Below, piece after piece: positions 33,028-41,752 of a DNA stretch of 64,000 nt. The stretch is from Streptomonospora nanhaiensis (GTDB lineage: Bacteria > Actinomycetota > Actinomycetes > Streptosporangiales > Streptosporangiaceae). Under the pieces are notes generated by a model. That model was not told where the DNA came from. It was given only the letters and a program-made list of their open reading frames with translations, and ran no database searches. Within the stretch, counting starts at the first letter, position 1. Each line of letters opens with the position of its first letter. A program made the translations under genes and the position numbers. The stretch spans positions 4,030,001 through 4,094,000 of the forward strand of contig NZ_JACCFO010000001.1 of the NCBI RefSeq assembly GCF_013410565.1. The letters run 5' to 3'.

Positions 33028-34448
33028 CGCGCGGTTCCTTCCCTCCCTCCCGGGCGGCATCCGCCGCCCGGACGTGTCATCTCCTGCCGCGGGGAATGTA
33101 CCGGCTGCCGTCGGGGCGCGACGCCACGACGCCCGGCCGCAGCGGGGCGCCGGCCCGGTTGGCCCCCCCCGGCGCGGGGCGCGGCCTTGAACCCCGGGTC
33201 TCGGCTCTTGGCGGCGGTGGGCGACACGCCCGCGAGTACAGAGACACCCCCGGGGACGTCGGCGGCGACCGCGGCGTGCGCCTCGGGCGCCGTCGCGGGC
33301 ACCAGCCACTTGAGGCGCTGCGGCGGGTACGGGGAGAACCGGGGGCCGCTGGCTCGTTCGTCGAAGGCGACGGCGCGCACCGCGTTCTGGGTCTCGACCG
33401 GGTCGCCGTGGCCGAGGAACAACTGGCGGAAGGCGACGACGGACCTGACCGCCGCCTCCACCGACAGCCGCCGCTCCGAGGCCCCTTCGGCGACTTTCTC
33501 GGTGGCCCGCAGCACGTCCGTGTAGGCCGACTGAGCGGTCAGCCGCAGCAGTTCGGCCCGGATGTCGCTCTGGGGCGGGATTTCCCCGCGCAGCTTGCCG
33601 GGTTGACGCCGCCACCGCAGCTCGACCACGGCGCGCTCGTGCCGGAGACCGCTCCGCTGCCCCATGAAGCCGGCCAGCTCCCAGTCCACGATCCCCACCG
33701 CGTAGGAGGGCGGATCGGTCGGGTCCACGACCTTGCGCGAGCGCGCCGTCAGGTTGCCCAGGTGGAGGTCGCCGTGGACAAGGCGGGTGGGGCGGCCCTC
33801 CGGGGCGGGCGGGGTGTGGAACTGCTCGCGCCGCCGCTCCAGTTCGCCCGCCGTCAGCAGGCCCATCCGGCGCAGGCCGTCCTCGCCGAAGCGGCGCTCG
33901 GCGAACCGGGCGCACCGGATGACGTTCGCGGTCAGCGCCTCCTCCATGCTCGGGGAGTCCGACCACACCGGGAGCGGGATGTGGTCGCTGCCCGGCACGG
34001 ACTCGCACAGGTAGGCGATGTTCTCCGCCTGGTGCAGCAGCGCGGCCTCGTAGGCGTCGCGCAGCTTCGGCGAGGTCCAGTCCGTGCGCGCGATCGCGTC
34101 CAGGTTCTCGAACACGTAGTGGTGCAGGTTCGCCCGGAACTCCGGCGGCGGCGGGGGCTCGTCGAAGACCAGGCCCAGGTAGTCGTGCGTCAGGACGCGT
34201 TCGCCCCACCCCCGGTAGGCGACCGAGAACACCCGGGGCACGAACGGGACGTGGTCGAGCAGGCGCAGCACCTCCACCTCGTCGAGCACGCGGAGGTCGT
34301 AGGGGTCCTGCACCCGCTGGGTGCGGATCACCTGGTAGTTGTCGGGGTGGCGGTCCTCGGCGTTGCGCGGCACCACCTCGACGGTGTTGGCGTACCCCTG
34401 GCCGCGAATCTCGCGGACGGCCGGAGGATTCCACGGCACTGCCTCCAT
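32874..34448 (-). CDS. APH-fold phosphotransferase with long C-terminal extension
   Basis: A 524-codon frame from ATG 34448. The kinase core has the Brenner loop LVHGDLHLGNLTA (His225, Asp227, Asn232) and the metal-binding VGIVDWELAG (Asp255), as in aminoglycoside/choline-kinase-like enzymes that phosphorylate hydroxyl groups of small molecules. The N-terminal part (YQVIRTQRVQDPYDLRVLDE, VEVLRLLDHVPFVPRVF) is the nucleotide-binding lobe. After about residue 450 the sequence is basic and Pro/Gly-rich, and the last 51 codons overlap the TetR gene in another frame. That tail is unlikely to be conserved. Substrate unknown. Confidence 0.75.
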   Translation of the reverse strand: MEAVPWNPPAVREIRGQGYANTVEVVPRNAEDRHPDNYQVIRTQRVQDPYDLRVLDEVEVLRLLDHVPFVPRVFSVAYRGWGERVLTHDYLGLVFDEPPPPPEFRANLHHYVFENLDAIARTDWTSPKLRDAYEAALLHQAENIAYLCESVPGSDHIPLPVWSDSPSMEEALTANVIRCARFAERRFGEDGLRRMGLLTAGELERRREQFHTPPAPEGRPTRLVHGDLHLGNLTARSRKVVDPTDPPSYAVGIVDWELAGFMGQRSGLRHERAVVELRWRRQPGKLRGEIPPQSDIRAELLRLTAQSAYTDVLRATEKVAEGASERRLSVEAAVRSVVAFRQLFLGHGDPVETQNAVRAVAFDERASGPRFSPYPPQRLKWLVPATAPEAHAAVAADVPGGVSVLAGVSPTAAKSRDPGFKAAPRAGGGQPGRRPAAAGRRGVAPRRQPVHSPRQEMTRPGGGCRPGGREGTARWCAGRRTVPTPAAPGHGGGAGRRRRGARSWRPRARCSPRRASPTRRWPRW

Positions 34449-34542
34449 GCGAGCCCCCGCCTGCCGGATATCCTGCCTTTTCGGCAGAACAGTACCCCGC
34501 CCGCCACCGCCGCCCCCGTGCGGCACGACGAAGGGGCAGGCC

Positions 34543-35313
34543 ATGCCCGAGTCCGGCCGGATGCGCGGCGGCGTCAACGAGGTGCTCCGGGTCGGCGACA
34601 CCGTGCACCGCCCCGCCGGCGCGGCCGCGCCCACCGTCCACCGGCTGCTGCGGCACCTGCGCGCACACGGGTTCGACGGCGCCCCCGAACCGCTGGGCTT
34701 CGACCCCGAGGGCCGCGAGGTGCTCACCTACCTGCACGGCGACGTCCACGAGGCGCTGCCGCCCGGCCTGCGCACCCCCGGGCTCCTGGCCTCGGCCGCC
34801 GCGCTGCTGCGCCGCCTGCACGACGCCACCGCCGCCTTCGCCGCCGCCCCCGGCGACACCTGGGCGCTGCCGCCCCGCGCGCCGGCCGAGGTGGTGTGCC
34901 ACGGCGACGTGGCGCCCTACAACTCCGTGGTGCGCGACGGCCGCGTCGTCGGGTTCATCGACTTCGACACCGCGCACCCGGGGCCGCGCCTGTGGGACGT
35001 CGCCTACGCCGTCTACCGCTTCGCGCCGCTGCACGCGCCGGCCAACCCCGACAGCTTCGGCGGCCCCCGCGATCAGGGGCGGCGGGCCGCCCTGTTCTGC
35101 CGCGCCTACGGGTGCCCGGCCGACGCCCGGCTGCTCGACACCGCGGTGGCGCGGCTGGAGGCGCTGACCGCCCACATGCGCGAGCGCGCGGCCCAGGGCA
35201 GCGCGGCGTTCCAGGCCCACATCGACGGCGGGCACCTCGACCTCTACCGGGCGGACATCACCTACATCGGCACCCACCGCGCGGCCCTGCTGCGCGCGTT
35301 CGCCGAGGACTGA
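34543..35313 (+). CDS. Aminoglycoside phosphotransferase-family protein
   Basis: A compact 256-residue APH-fold kinase: VVCHGDVAPYNSVV gives catalytic Asp122 and Asn127, and GFIDFDTAHPGPRLWDVAYA gives the Mg2+-binding DFD. The N-lobe is short (GDTVHRPAGAAAPTVHRLLR), and the C-terminus is helical. Family members phosphorylate aminoglycosides or unrelated metabolites; resistance cannot be inferred. ATG at 34543 follows AAGGGG. It is divergent from the larger APH-fold gene with 94 bp between starts, so the two kinases may be co-regulated. Confidence 0.85.
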   Translation: MPESGRMRGGVNEVLRVGDTVHRPAGAAAPTVHRLLRHLRAHGFDGAPEPLGFDPEGREVLTYLHGDVHEALPPGLRTPGLLASAAALLRRLHDATAAFAAAPGDTWALPPRAPAEVVCHGDVAPYNSVVRDGRVVGFIDFDTAHPGPRLWDVAYAVYRFAPLHAPANPDSFGGPRDQGRRAALFCRAYGCPADARLLDTAVARLEALTAHMRERAAQGSAAFQAHIDGGHLDLYRADITYIGTHRAALLRAFAED

Positions 35314-35547
35314 GGCGGCGGCCGGAGCGGCGCCGCCGCCCAGCGGACCGGCCGGCCGCGCGCCGACCGCTCGCGGCTCGGCGGCACCGCCCGCCCGCCC
35401 GCCGCGGCCGGGGGTACCGGCGGGCGCACGCGCACTTCCGCGCGAGCGCTCCCGCCTGAGCGGCCTCACGACGGCGCGCACGAATGCTCTGCGGGAGTCC
35501 GGGGGGAGTCCGGGGAGTCCGAGAGGGGAGCCCGCTCCGCCGGACGG

Positions 35548-35916
35548 CTAGCCGGCCGCCAGCCGGGCGGCCAGTTCCTCGCGGGTGGCCGCGAACCACA
35601 CGTGGCGGCCCCGGTTGGCCTCCCGCACGAAGTCCCGCAGCGCGGTGCCGCGCGCCACCCGGTCGGAGATGTCGCCCAGCACCACCAGCCGGACCCCGTA
35701 CTGCGCGAACTTCTGCGTCAGATCACCGGCCACGCCCGAGCGCAGCGAGAAGAAGTCGTCGGCCACCCGCTCCACGGGCACCACGACCACCTCCGCGCCG
35801 GTGCCCCACGCCTCGCCGATGAGGTCGAGCGCGGAGGACACCCCGCGCACCTCGGGACCCTCGGCGGAGCACTCGAAGACCACCGGTCCGCCGTCCACGT
35901 CCTGCTCAGCTGCCAT
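35548..35916 (-). CDS. DUF4180 domain protein
   Basis: A 122-residue protein with the DUF4180 pattern: SSALDLIGEAWGTGAEVVVV, PVERVADDFFSLRSGVAGDL, QKFAQYGVRLVVLGDISDRV and SALRDF-like LRDFVREANRGRHVWFAAT. These proteins have an STAS-like alpha/beta fold and often sit near regulators or prophages; no biochemical role is known to me. The 234 bp between this gene and the APH gene at its 3' side holds no gene. Confidence 0.85.
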   Translation of the reverse strand: MAAEQDVDGGPVVFECSAEGPEVRGVSSALDLIGEAWGTGAEVVVVPVERVADDFFSLRSGVAGDLTQKFAQYGVRLVVLGDISDRVARGTALRDFVREANRGRHVWFAATREELAARLAAG

Positions 35917-36051
35917 CCGGCGACCCTACCGCCCCCGCCCGCGCGCCCGCCCGCCGGCACCGCACCCGCAGGGCGCGCGGGCGCGCCCGCGCGGCCCCGG
36001 GCCGCGCGTTCAGGCGGTCGTGGAGTCGCGGCCGGGGTCGAAGCGCTCGTG

Positions 36052-36453
36052 TTAGAGGTCGCGGGCGCGGCAGACCACGGCGTCGTCCAGGCGGGCCACG
36101 GGCTCGACATCGGCCAGCAGGGGCTCGTGGTCGGGGCCGCGCGCGGTGACGCGGCCGGTCAGGATCCAGGCGTAGCGGTCCTCCTCGGCCTCGCCGAGAT
36201 CGGCGTACTTGCGGACCTGGCGCGCCAGCCAGTCCTCCAGCGGGCGGGTCCACCACGGCTCGGGGTCGAGCACCGTGCACGACAGGCCCGGCAGGTCCAG
36301 GCCGCTCTCGTAGTCCCGGCTCTGGGTGTGGGCGTCGGCTTCAGGCCCGTGGGAGTAGCGCAGGTAGAGCCCGTCGCGCGCGCGGACCAGGTCCACCAGG
36401 GCGCTGAAGTCGGTGATGCGGTGCAGCTCTCCGCTTCGAGCAGTCGCGTCCAT
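36052..36453 (-). CDS. DUF6098-type hypothetical protein
   Basis: A 133-residue soluble protein: LHRITDFSALVDLVRARDGL, YLRYSHGPEADAHTQSRDYE, SGLDLPGLSCTVLDPEPWW and AWILTGRVTARGPDHEPLLA. I recognise it as a small actinobacterial family labelled DUF6098; function unknown. ATG at 36453 gives the conserved start; the long open frame upstream is compositional. Confidence 0.75.
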   Translation of the reverse strand: MDATARSGELHRITDFSALVDLVRARDGLYLRYSHGPEADAHTQSRDYESGLDLPGLSCTVLDPEPWWTRPLEDWLARQVRKYADLGEAEEDRYAWILTGRVTARGPDHEPLLADVEPVARLDDAVVCRARDL

Positions 36454-36563
36454 AGTGGGCGACCACTGCCCCGGCGCCGCGCGGGCATTCGCCGGCGCTC
36501 CGCGCGGGGGCGCGGGGGCGCGGTGTGGGGTGCGGGGGTGTGCCGTGCGCGGGGCGCGGCCGG

Positions 36564-37706
36564 TCAGGCGAAGACGAGGCGCGACCCGGACGCCCCGGTG
36601 TGCTCGGCGATGACGGCGGCGTCGGCCGCGGCGGCCTCGCGCCGGGGGACCGGCAGCGGTGCGAACGGCTCGACCTGCACGACGGCCTCCGCGCGTTCGC
36701 GGCGCTGCCGCCACACCCCGGCGATCTCGCCGTCGACCAGCACCACGCCGGGGTTGGCAGCGGGCCGCCACACGGCACGGCGGCGGGCGGGGTCGGGCAG
36801 CAGCAGCGGGCGGTCGGCGAGTTCGGTGACGGGGTCGTGGGGCGGGAGCAGGCGCACGCCCGCGGGCGCGGGGGAGTCCTGGAGCGCCGCGAGGCGGTCG
36901 GGGTGAAACCAGAACCGCCCGCCGTCGACCTCGACCCGTTCGAGGCCGCCGGCGGCGCGGTCCCACCAGCGGCGGCCGGCCGCGGGCACCAGGCCCAGCC
37001 AGGCGGCGAGGTGGGCGGGCTTGGCGGGGCCGAAGGCCGCGAGGAACGCGCGGACCAGGTCGGCGCGGGCGGAGCCGGGGTCGGGGTCGGGGTCAGGGGC
37101 GGGCGCGGAGGCGGGACCGGCGGCGTGGTAGCGGAAGCGGCCCGGGGCGCCGGGGTCGAGGCGCACGACCAGGCCGGCCTGGAGTGTGGCCATGCGGAAG
37201 AGCTGGTCCTGGACGTGCGCGGCACCGCACCCCGAGCACCACGGGGTGGTGCGGGGGTCCACCCGCGGGCTCACCGCCGCGCTCAGCTCACCCTTGGTCG
37301 GGGCGGGCTGCTCGGCGATCTCGGCCCGCATGGCGGCGGCGACCTCGTCCAGCGCGGTGCCGAAGGACAGGCCGTCGTCGGCGAGCTCGGCGGCGAACTC
37401 CCCGATGGACTGGCGGAGGAGGTCGTGGCCGTCCTCGACGCGCAGTGCCGCCGCCAGGCGGGGGAGGTCGGCGGCGCGGTGCAGGTGCAGGGCGCCGCGG
37501 ACGCTGTGCACGAGCACGGTGGACGCGGCCGAGGAGTCCGGCGGGGCGCCGGTGCGCAGCCGCAGCGCCAGGCCGGCGCTGCGGCCCGGCGGGTAGTCCT
37601 GCAGGCCGGTGGCCAGGACGGTGCCGGGGTCGGCCCCGCCGCCGGGGGCCAGCCCGTGGGCGGCGAACCGGTAGGCCACGACCTGGGCGCGGGTGACCGA
37701 GATCAT
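36564..37706 (-). CDS. Winged-helix DNA-binding domain protein (AlkZ/HTH_42-like)
   Basis: A 380-residue protein with the HTH_42 layout: ISVTRAQVVAYRFAAHGLAP, ALHLHRAADLPRLAAALRV, APTKGELSAAVSPRVDPRTT with WCSGCGAAHVQDQLFRMATL, and VVLVDGEIAGVWRQRRERAE near the C-terminus. The superfamily includes the DNA glycosylases AlkZ/AlkX that unhook crosslinks by way of a Q-x-Q/D motif; I cannot confirm the catalytic pair here, so I call only the family. ATG at 37706. It is divergent from the GntR gene by 177 bp. Confidence 0.82.
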   Translation of the reverse strand: MISVTRAQVVAYRFAAHGLAPGGGADPGTVLATGLQDYPPGRSAGLALRLRTGAPPDSSAASTVLVHSVRGALHLHRAADLPRLAAALRVEDGHDLLRQSIGEFAAELADDGLSFGTALDEVAAAMRAEIAEQPAPTKGELSAAVSPRVDPRTTPWCSGCGAAHVQDQLFRMATLQAGLVVRLDPGAPGRFRYHAAGPASAPAPDPDPDPGSARADLVRAFLAAFGPAKPAHLAAWLGLVPAAGRRWWDRAAGGLERVEVDGGRFWFHPDRLAALQDSPAPAGVRLLPPHDPVTELADRPLLLPDPARRRAVWRPAANPGVVLVDGEIAGVWRQRRERAEAVVQVEPFAPLPVPRREAAAADAAVIAEHTGASGSRLVFA

Positions 37707-37807
37707 CGGCTCTGCTCCAGCATGGCCCCCACAGTAGTGCGCGGGGCCGACACCGCCCGGCACGCGCGGCGCCGGCCCGCGGCGCGTGTGCGCGCTACGC
37801 ACATGGT

Positions 37808-37823
37808 GCATACACTCGTATAC
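37808..37823. promoter_or_regulatory. Candidate GntR/FCD operator upstream of its own gene
   Basis: GCATACACTCGTATAC (arms GCATAC/GTATAC, 4-base centre) lies 61 bp before the GntR gene. The sequence GTACACAACTGCATAC at 55728-55743, upstream of the tcuA-like gene, has the same 6-4-6 form. Confidence 0.5.
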
Positions 37824-37883
37824 CTGAGTTGCGCGAGACCCTGCGCACCACCCGGCGGCAGGGCGACCTGGGAGGCGGCATCC

Positions 37884-38510
37884 GTGGCGGATGTGTACAA
37901 GGAGCTGAGGGCGGCGATCGTCGCGGGCGAGTTCGACGCCGGGGCCCCGCTCGGCGAGGTCGCCCTGGCGGAGCGCTACGGGGTCAGCCGCACCCCGGTC
38001 CGCGAGGCGCTGCGCCGCCTCCAGCAGGACGGGCTGGTCGAGCGCGGCGACCGCGGCATGCGCGTGCGGGTGCGCAGTCCCGAGGAGATCCTGGAGATCT
38101 ACGAGGTCCGCATCGTCCTCGAAGGAGCGGCGGCGCGGGCGGCGGCCGAGCGCCGCACGCGCATCGACCTGGCCCGCCTGCGCGCCGCCGCCGAGGCCAT
38201 GGCCGCCACCGACGCCGCGGACGGCATGGCGATGGCCGCCGCCAACCGCGCCTTCCACGAGACCGTCTGGGCAGCCGGCCACAACCAGACGCTCACCGAC
38301 CTGCTCATGCGCCTCAACGACCACCTGGCCCGCTACCCCGCCACCACCCTGACCGCCCCGGGCCGCTGGGAGAACGCGTTGGCCGAGCACGCCGCAATCG
38401 TGGAGGCCATCGACGCCCGCGACGCCGACACGGCCGCCACCCGGGCCGAGGCCCACATGGCCGCCGCCCGCGACATCCGCCTGGAGATGTACACCCGCGA
38501 ACTCCCCTGA
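37884..38510 (+). CDS. GntR-family (FCD) transcriptional regulator
   Basis: A 208-residue FadR-subfamily regulator: VADVYKELRAAIVAGEFDAG, PLGEVALAERYGVSRTPVRE, ALRRLQQDGLVERGDRGM form the winged helix, followed by an all-helical FCD domain (YEVRIVLEGAAARAAAERRT, NRAFHETVWAAGHNQTL, EHAAIVEAIDARDADTAAT) whose His/Asp residues can bind a metal-organic acid ligand. FCD regulators often control organic-acid pathways. GTG at 37884 follows GGGAGG. The next chromosomal gene beyond the island is a tricarballylate-dehydrogenase-like gene with a similar inverted repeat upstream, a likely target. Confidence 0.88.
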   Translation: MADVYKELRAAIVAGEFDAGAPLGEVALAERYGVSRTPVREALRRLQQDGLVERGDRGMRVRVRSPEEILEIYEVRIVLEGAAARAAAERRTRIDLARLRAAAEAMAATDAADGMAMAAANRAFHETVWAAGHNQTLTDLLMRLNDHLARYPATTLTAPGRWENALAEHAAIVEAIDARDADTAATRAEAHMAAARDIRLEMYTRELP

Positions 38511-38548
38511 CCGGACGGACCGCCCCGGCACCGCTGGACGCACGACGC

Positions 38549-38571
38549 GCGCCCCCGGCGTCCGGGGGCGC
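38549..38571 (+). terminator. Terminator of the GntR gene at the island's left edge
   Basis: GCGCCCCCGG and CCGGGGGCGC form a perfect 10-bp stem with a 3-base loop, 38 bp after the GntR stop and 8 bp before the convergent hydrolase gene. Confidence 0.7.
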
Positions 38572-38578
38572 AACCGTC

Positions 38579-39652
38579 CTACCTTCCGTTGGCGTTGTGC
38601 CAGGGCCCTGTCGAGACGTGCACGTGGTCGACGTGGGCCGCCGTGATCCCGACGTGGTTGGCGTCGTACTGGGGCTCGAAGCGCCGCACGTCCTCCCACC
38701 GCCCGGGCGGGTCGAGGTCGGGGTTCCAGATGGCCTCGTCGTAGATGATGTACTTGATCTCCAGAGCCTCGTGGTGCTCCATCAGCCACTGGACGACCTG
38801 CACGGCCCGGGCGTGCATCTCAGGGGTGGGCGGCTGCCCGCCGGGGGCCACCATGTAGTCGCAGGCCTGCCCGACCGGGTGGTCGCCCTGCCCGTTGTCC
38901 CACTCGCGCGGGTCGTAGCAGCCGACCCCGGCTCGGGGATCCCACCATTGGCCGAATTCGGCCACGATGGCCGCGTAGGCCCGGCAGGCCGAGGGATGGA
39001 TGCCGCTGGCGACGGGCTCGCAGTCCTCACTGATCCGCGGGGCGCCGCCCCCCGACTCCGAGCACGACCGGGCGGCGAGGGGCACGGAGTCGAGGCCGAC
39101 CAGCGCGCTGACGACAGCCTGGGCATCCTCCCAGTACGGAGCGTAGTGGTAGGCGTCCGCGTTGCGCTGGACCTCGTGGGCGACCAGCGTCGGCTCCATC
39201 TGCTCCCGCCCGTCGACCTCCCTCAGCTTTTCGAAGAACATGGTGGCTGACGTGGTCGGGTCCATGCGGTCCTCGTAATCGCCCCACGCGCCGTTGTCCC
39301 GCTGCTGGAACAGGCCGCGGGAATCCGGTCCGGCGGCGTCACCGTGGTCGATCACGATGAGTGAAGACTCTCCCATTGCCGTCATCACGCCGATGGTCTG
39401 GTCGCGGATGTTGAGGCCGAGTTCGGCACCGGCGTTCATTATGAGTGCGGCGTTGGTCAACTGCTCGCCCTGCCACTGGCCCTGCCCAATGGGGTTACCA
39501 GGCAATTCGTCCGGATCAATGGTCACTCCCGAAGTGGGGGAACACGAGTCCCCCGACATCACGGCAACGCCCAGGAGGCCGGCTACCAGCAGCAGGGGGA
39601 GGCAGCCTACAGCCAGGGCGGTGACGGTGCCCTTGGCGGCATCGTCCGGCAA
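38579..39652 (-). CDS. Membrane-anchored peptidoglycan hydrolase of the transfer region
   Basis: A 357-residue protein. TVTALAVGCLPLLLVAGLLG (about residues 9-28) is a membrane anchor or signal. The middle domain (ALIMNAGAELGLNIRDQTIG, TAMGESSLIVIDHGDAAGPD, SRGLFQQRDNGAWGDYED) looks like a lysozyme/transglycosylase fold with the GLFQQR signature. The C-terminal domain ends AAHVDHVHVSTGPWHN, like ARB_07466/M15-type peptidase ends in conjugation proteins. It would open the cell wall for the secretion channel, like VirB1. The start is TTG at 39652 with GGAGGAGG upstream. It is divergent from the T4SS operon. Confidence 0.82.
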   Translation of the reverse strand: MPDDAAKGTVTALAVGCLPLLLVAGLLGVAVMSGDSCSPTSGVTIDPDELPGNPIGQGQWQGEQLTNAALIMNAGAELGLNIRDQTIGVMTAMGESSLIVIDHGDAAGPDSRGLFQQRDNGAWGDYEDRMDPTTSATMFFEKLREVDGREQMEPTLVAHEVQRNADAYHYAPYWEDAQAVVSALVGLDSVPLAARSCSESGGGAPRISEDCEPVASGIHPSACRAYAAIVAEFGQWWDPRAGVGCYDPREWDNGQGDHPVGQACDYMVAPGGQPPTPEMHARAVQVVQWLMEHHEALEIKYIIYDEAIWNPDLDPPGRWEDVRRFEPQYDANHVGITAAHVDHVHVSTGPWHNANGR

Positions 39653-39929
39653 CGTCCCTCCTCCTTCTGGGCGGAGTCCCTGGTCAACCCGCTGGATTGT
39701 CGGGAACTGACCGGTTTGCGGGGTTCCTTTGTGCTCGGCTTTTACCGCAAATCAGTGACAAATCGGTACTTAGTTGGAAAGTCGGCACGTGGGGAGGCTT
39801 CTGGGGTAAGTGGTGCCGCAACACGGCGTTGTTATATTAGGACATGCCTGAAATGCCTGCGGCTTGCGGCTGCGGGGTTTTTGCTGTCGACTTCCCCGGA
39901 AGAACGGTCGGTGAATTGCGGAAAGGCCG
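39653..39929 (+). promoter_or_regulatory. Divergent control region of the hydrolase and T4SS operon
   Basis: These 277 bp are clearly less GC-rich than the flanks. TTGTTATATTAGGAC near 39830-39844 contains a TATATT-like -10 for the rightward operon, about 90 bp before its first gene. GAAAGG precedes the ATG at 39930. No clear operator was identified. Confidence 0.4.
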
Positions 39930-40511
39930 ATGTCAGAAACGAACCCCCTGCTAGAGGGCGCCCCCCGCGCGCCTCGGCCCCCCACGGCCCCCACCCCGCT
40001 CTCCGCCCCCCAGGGGCCCGACCGGCCCCAGCCGCACGTCCCTGTTCCGGCGGGACCGCGCATCCACCGGCGCACCGTCAACTGGACGGTGCCCCTCTGG
40101 TGGATGGGGGTCCACGGGGGCGCCGGCGAGAGCACGCTGGCCGAACTGAGCCGCTACGGCTACGGCGCGGGACACGCGTGGCCGGTGACACCGACCCCGC
40201 CCACGGTCGTGCTCGTCGCCCGCACCCACTACTACGGCCTGATGCGTGCCCGGCACGCCGCCACCGAGTGGGCGCGTGGAGACATCGCCGCGGACCTGCT
40301 CGGCCTCGTTCTCATCGCCGACGCGCCGGGAGCCCTGCCGCGACCGCTGCGCGACCTGGCCCGCCTTGTCTCGGGAGGTGTTCCCCGCACCTGGCGCATC
40401 CCGTGGGTGCCGCAGTGGCGGCTGCAGACGCCCACCTTGGCCACCGCCCCGCGAGCCATACACCGCCTCTTCGCCGAGACCGTCCCCTCGGCCGCGCCCC
40501 CGACCCCCTGA
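39930..40511 (+). CDS. DUF6668-type protein of the T4SS operon
   Basis: A 193-residue protein with a Pro-rich N-terminus, then RRTVNWTVPLWWMGVHGGAG and ESTLAELSRYGYGAGHAWPV. GVHGGAGEST (residues 60-69) resembles a Walker A P-loop but has glutamate where the nucleotide-binding lysine would be, so ATP binding is doubtful. The rest (PTVVLVARTHYYGLMRARHA, LLGLVLIADAPGALPRPLRD) follows a P-loop-like alternation of strands and helices. I recall this as DUF6668, found in actinomycete conjugation clusters. First gene of the operon; it starts with GAAAGG upstream. Confidence 0.7.
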   Translation: MSETNPLLEGAPRAPRPPTAPTPLSAPQGPDRPQPHVPVPAGPRIHRRTVNWTVPLWWMGVHGGAGESTLAELSRYGYGAGHAWPVTPTPPTVVLVARTHYYGLMRARHAATEWARGDIAADLLGLVLIADAPGALPRPLRDLARLVSGGVPRTWRIPWVPQWRLQTPTLATAPRAIHRLFAETVPSAAPPTP

Positions 40512-40531
40512 TCCTGGAAAGGCTTCCGACG

Positions 40532-40810
40532 ATGACCGACCTTCTCGTTGCCGTGGCGATGGCTGTGCCCGACCCGGGCGGTGCCGAGGCTCCCCCCGGC
40601 TCCGAAGGACTCCTCGCCATCCTGCGGTGGGTGCAGTGGGTGGCACTGGGCGTGTGCCTGGCGGGCCTCATGGCCGCCGGCGCGGCCATGGCCATCGGCG
40701 CGCGCCGGGGCGAGGGCGGAGAGCACATGGGTCGGCTCGGCATGGTGCTGGGCGGTGTGGTGGTCATCGCCGGCGCGACCTCGCTGGTGAGCTTTCTCGC
40801 GACCGCGTAG
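40532..40810 (+). CDS. Small two-helix membrane protein, VirB2/TrbC-like
   Basis: A 92-residue protein with two hydrophobic segments: LRWVQWVALGVCLAGLMAAG and GMVLGGVVVIAGATSLVSFL, separated by the basic loop ARRGEGGEHMGRL. Size, topology and place in the operon fit a pilin-like VirB2/TrbC subunit. The segment closely resembles residues of the downstream VirB6-like protein (ASWVALAVCLLALVATGALM then NTRRGEGSDHLRRLGLVL), so the two probably share ancestry. ATG at 40532, 20 bp after the DUF6668 stop. Confidence 0.65.
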   Translation: MTDLLVAVAMAVPDPGGAEAPPGSEGLLAILRWVQWVALGVCLAGLMAAGAAMAIGARRGEGGEHMGRLGMVLGGVVVIAGATSLVSFLATA

Positions 40811-40945
40811 CGGCCGCATCGCGGCGCGCCGTTGGGCCCCGCCGGCGCGCGGGCCCGGCGCCCCTCCGCAGCCTTCACCCATCACGCAGAGTAATAGTGC
40901 GGCGGTGGCGAGTGAGCCTCTTCTCCCACAGAAAGCGAGTTTCCG

Positions 40946-41752
40946 GTGAGTGACAGCGAGTACGGCAGCGACGGCGCCGACGAACCGCGTCCCGCAAGCC
41001 TGCTGGCATCCCGCAGTTTCGTCATCTCGGTGATCGTGGTCCTGGCGATCGTGGCGGCTGGGGTCACCACCACGCTGAGCCTGGTCCTGGGCGAGGACGA
41101 GGACTCCCCGGAAACAGCGGCCGAGGGAGAGGGAGTGCCGCCCGAGGGCGAGGCGCCCGGCGCCGAGGAGTCCGCCGTTCCCCGCTCCGACGGCTCCGAC
41201 AGCGCCTGCGGGCTGCCCGACGGCGGAGGCACCACGTTCACCGAGTGGCCCGACGGCACCACCTGGGATCCGGTCGGGGTGATGGAGGCTCCCTCGGTTG
41301 AGGACCAGGGGCCTGGTGTGGTGGAGGAGAGCGGGCTGCGCCACTGCTACGCCCACTCCCCGACCGGCGCGGTGTTCGCGGCCGTCAACTACTCGGCTCA
41401 GGCCACCGACCCCGCTCTGGCCTACCCCGACGTCCTGCCGCACCTGCTGGCCGAAGGGCCTGGCCGTCAAGCCATGGCGCGGGACCTGGAGCGGGTCGGC
41501 CCGGACGGGGCCGGAACCGCCCAGGGCGATATCGCCGGGGTGCGGCTGCTGGCCTACGGGACCGACCGCGCCCGCGTTGACCTGGCCCTGCTCATGGAGG
41601 AAGAGGACCAGTTGGTGTCCTTCGTGGTGGACCTGCGCTGGGAGGACGGGGACTGGAAGGTCGTTACCCGTGAGAACGGGGGGATGATGATCCCCGCCTC
41701 CTTGCTGAATGACCTTGTGGGCTTCGTTCCCACCGACGCGGGAAGTCGATAG
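40946..41752 (+). CDS. Membrane-anchored extracytoplasmic protein of the T4SS operon
   Basis: A 268-residue protein: short cytoplasmic N-terminus, one membrane segment (SFVISVIVVLAIVAAGVTTT, about residues 28-47), an acidic Glu/Pro/Gly-rich linker (about 52-90), and a folded outer domain with RHCYAHSPTGAVFAAVNYSA and ALLMEEEDQLVSFVVDLRWE, ending DWKVVTRENGG. The topology matches VirB8-like bitopic proteins, but no VirB8 motif is visible. GTG at 40946; its stop directly abuts the next start, indicating coupled translation. Confidence 0.65.
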   Translation: MSDSEYGSDGADEPRPASLLASRSFVISVIVVLAIVAAGVTTTLSLVLGEDEDSPETAAEGEGVPPEGEAPGAEESAVPRSDGSDSACGLPDGGGTTFTEWPDGTTWDPVGVMEAPSVEDQGPGVVEESGLRHCYAHSPTGAVFAAVNYSAQATDPALAYPDVLPHLLAEGPGRQAMARDLERVGPDGAGTAQGDIAGVRLLAYGTDRARVDLALLMEEEDQLVSFVVDLRWEDGDWKVVTRENGGMMIPASLLNDLVGFVPTDAGSR

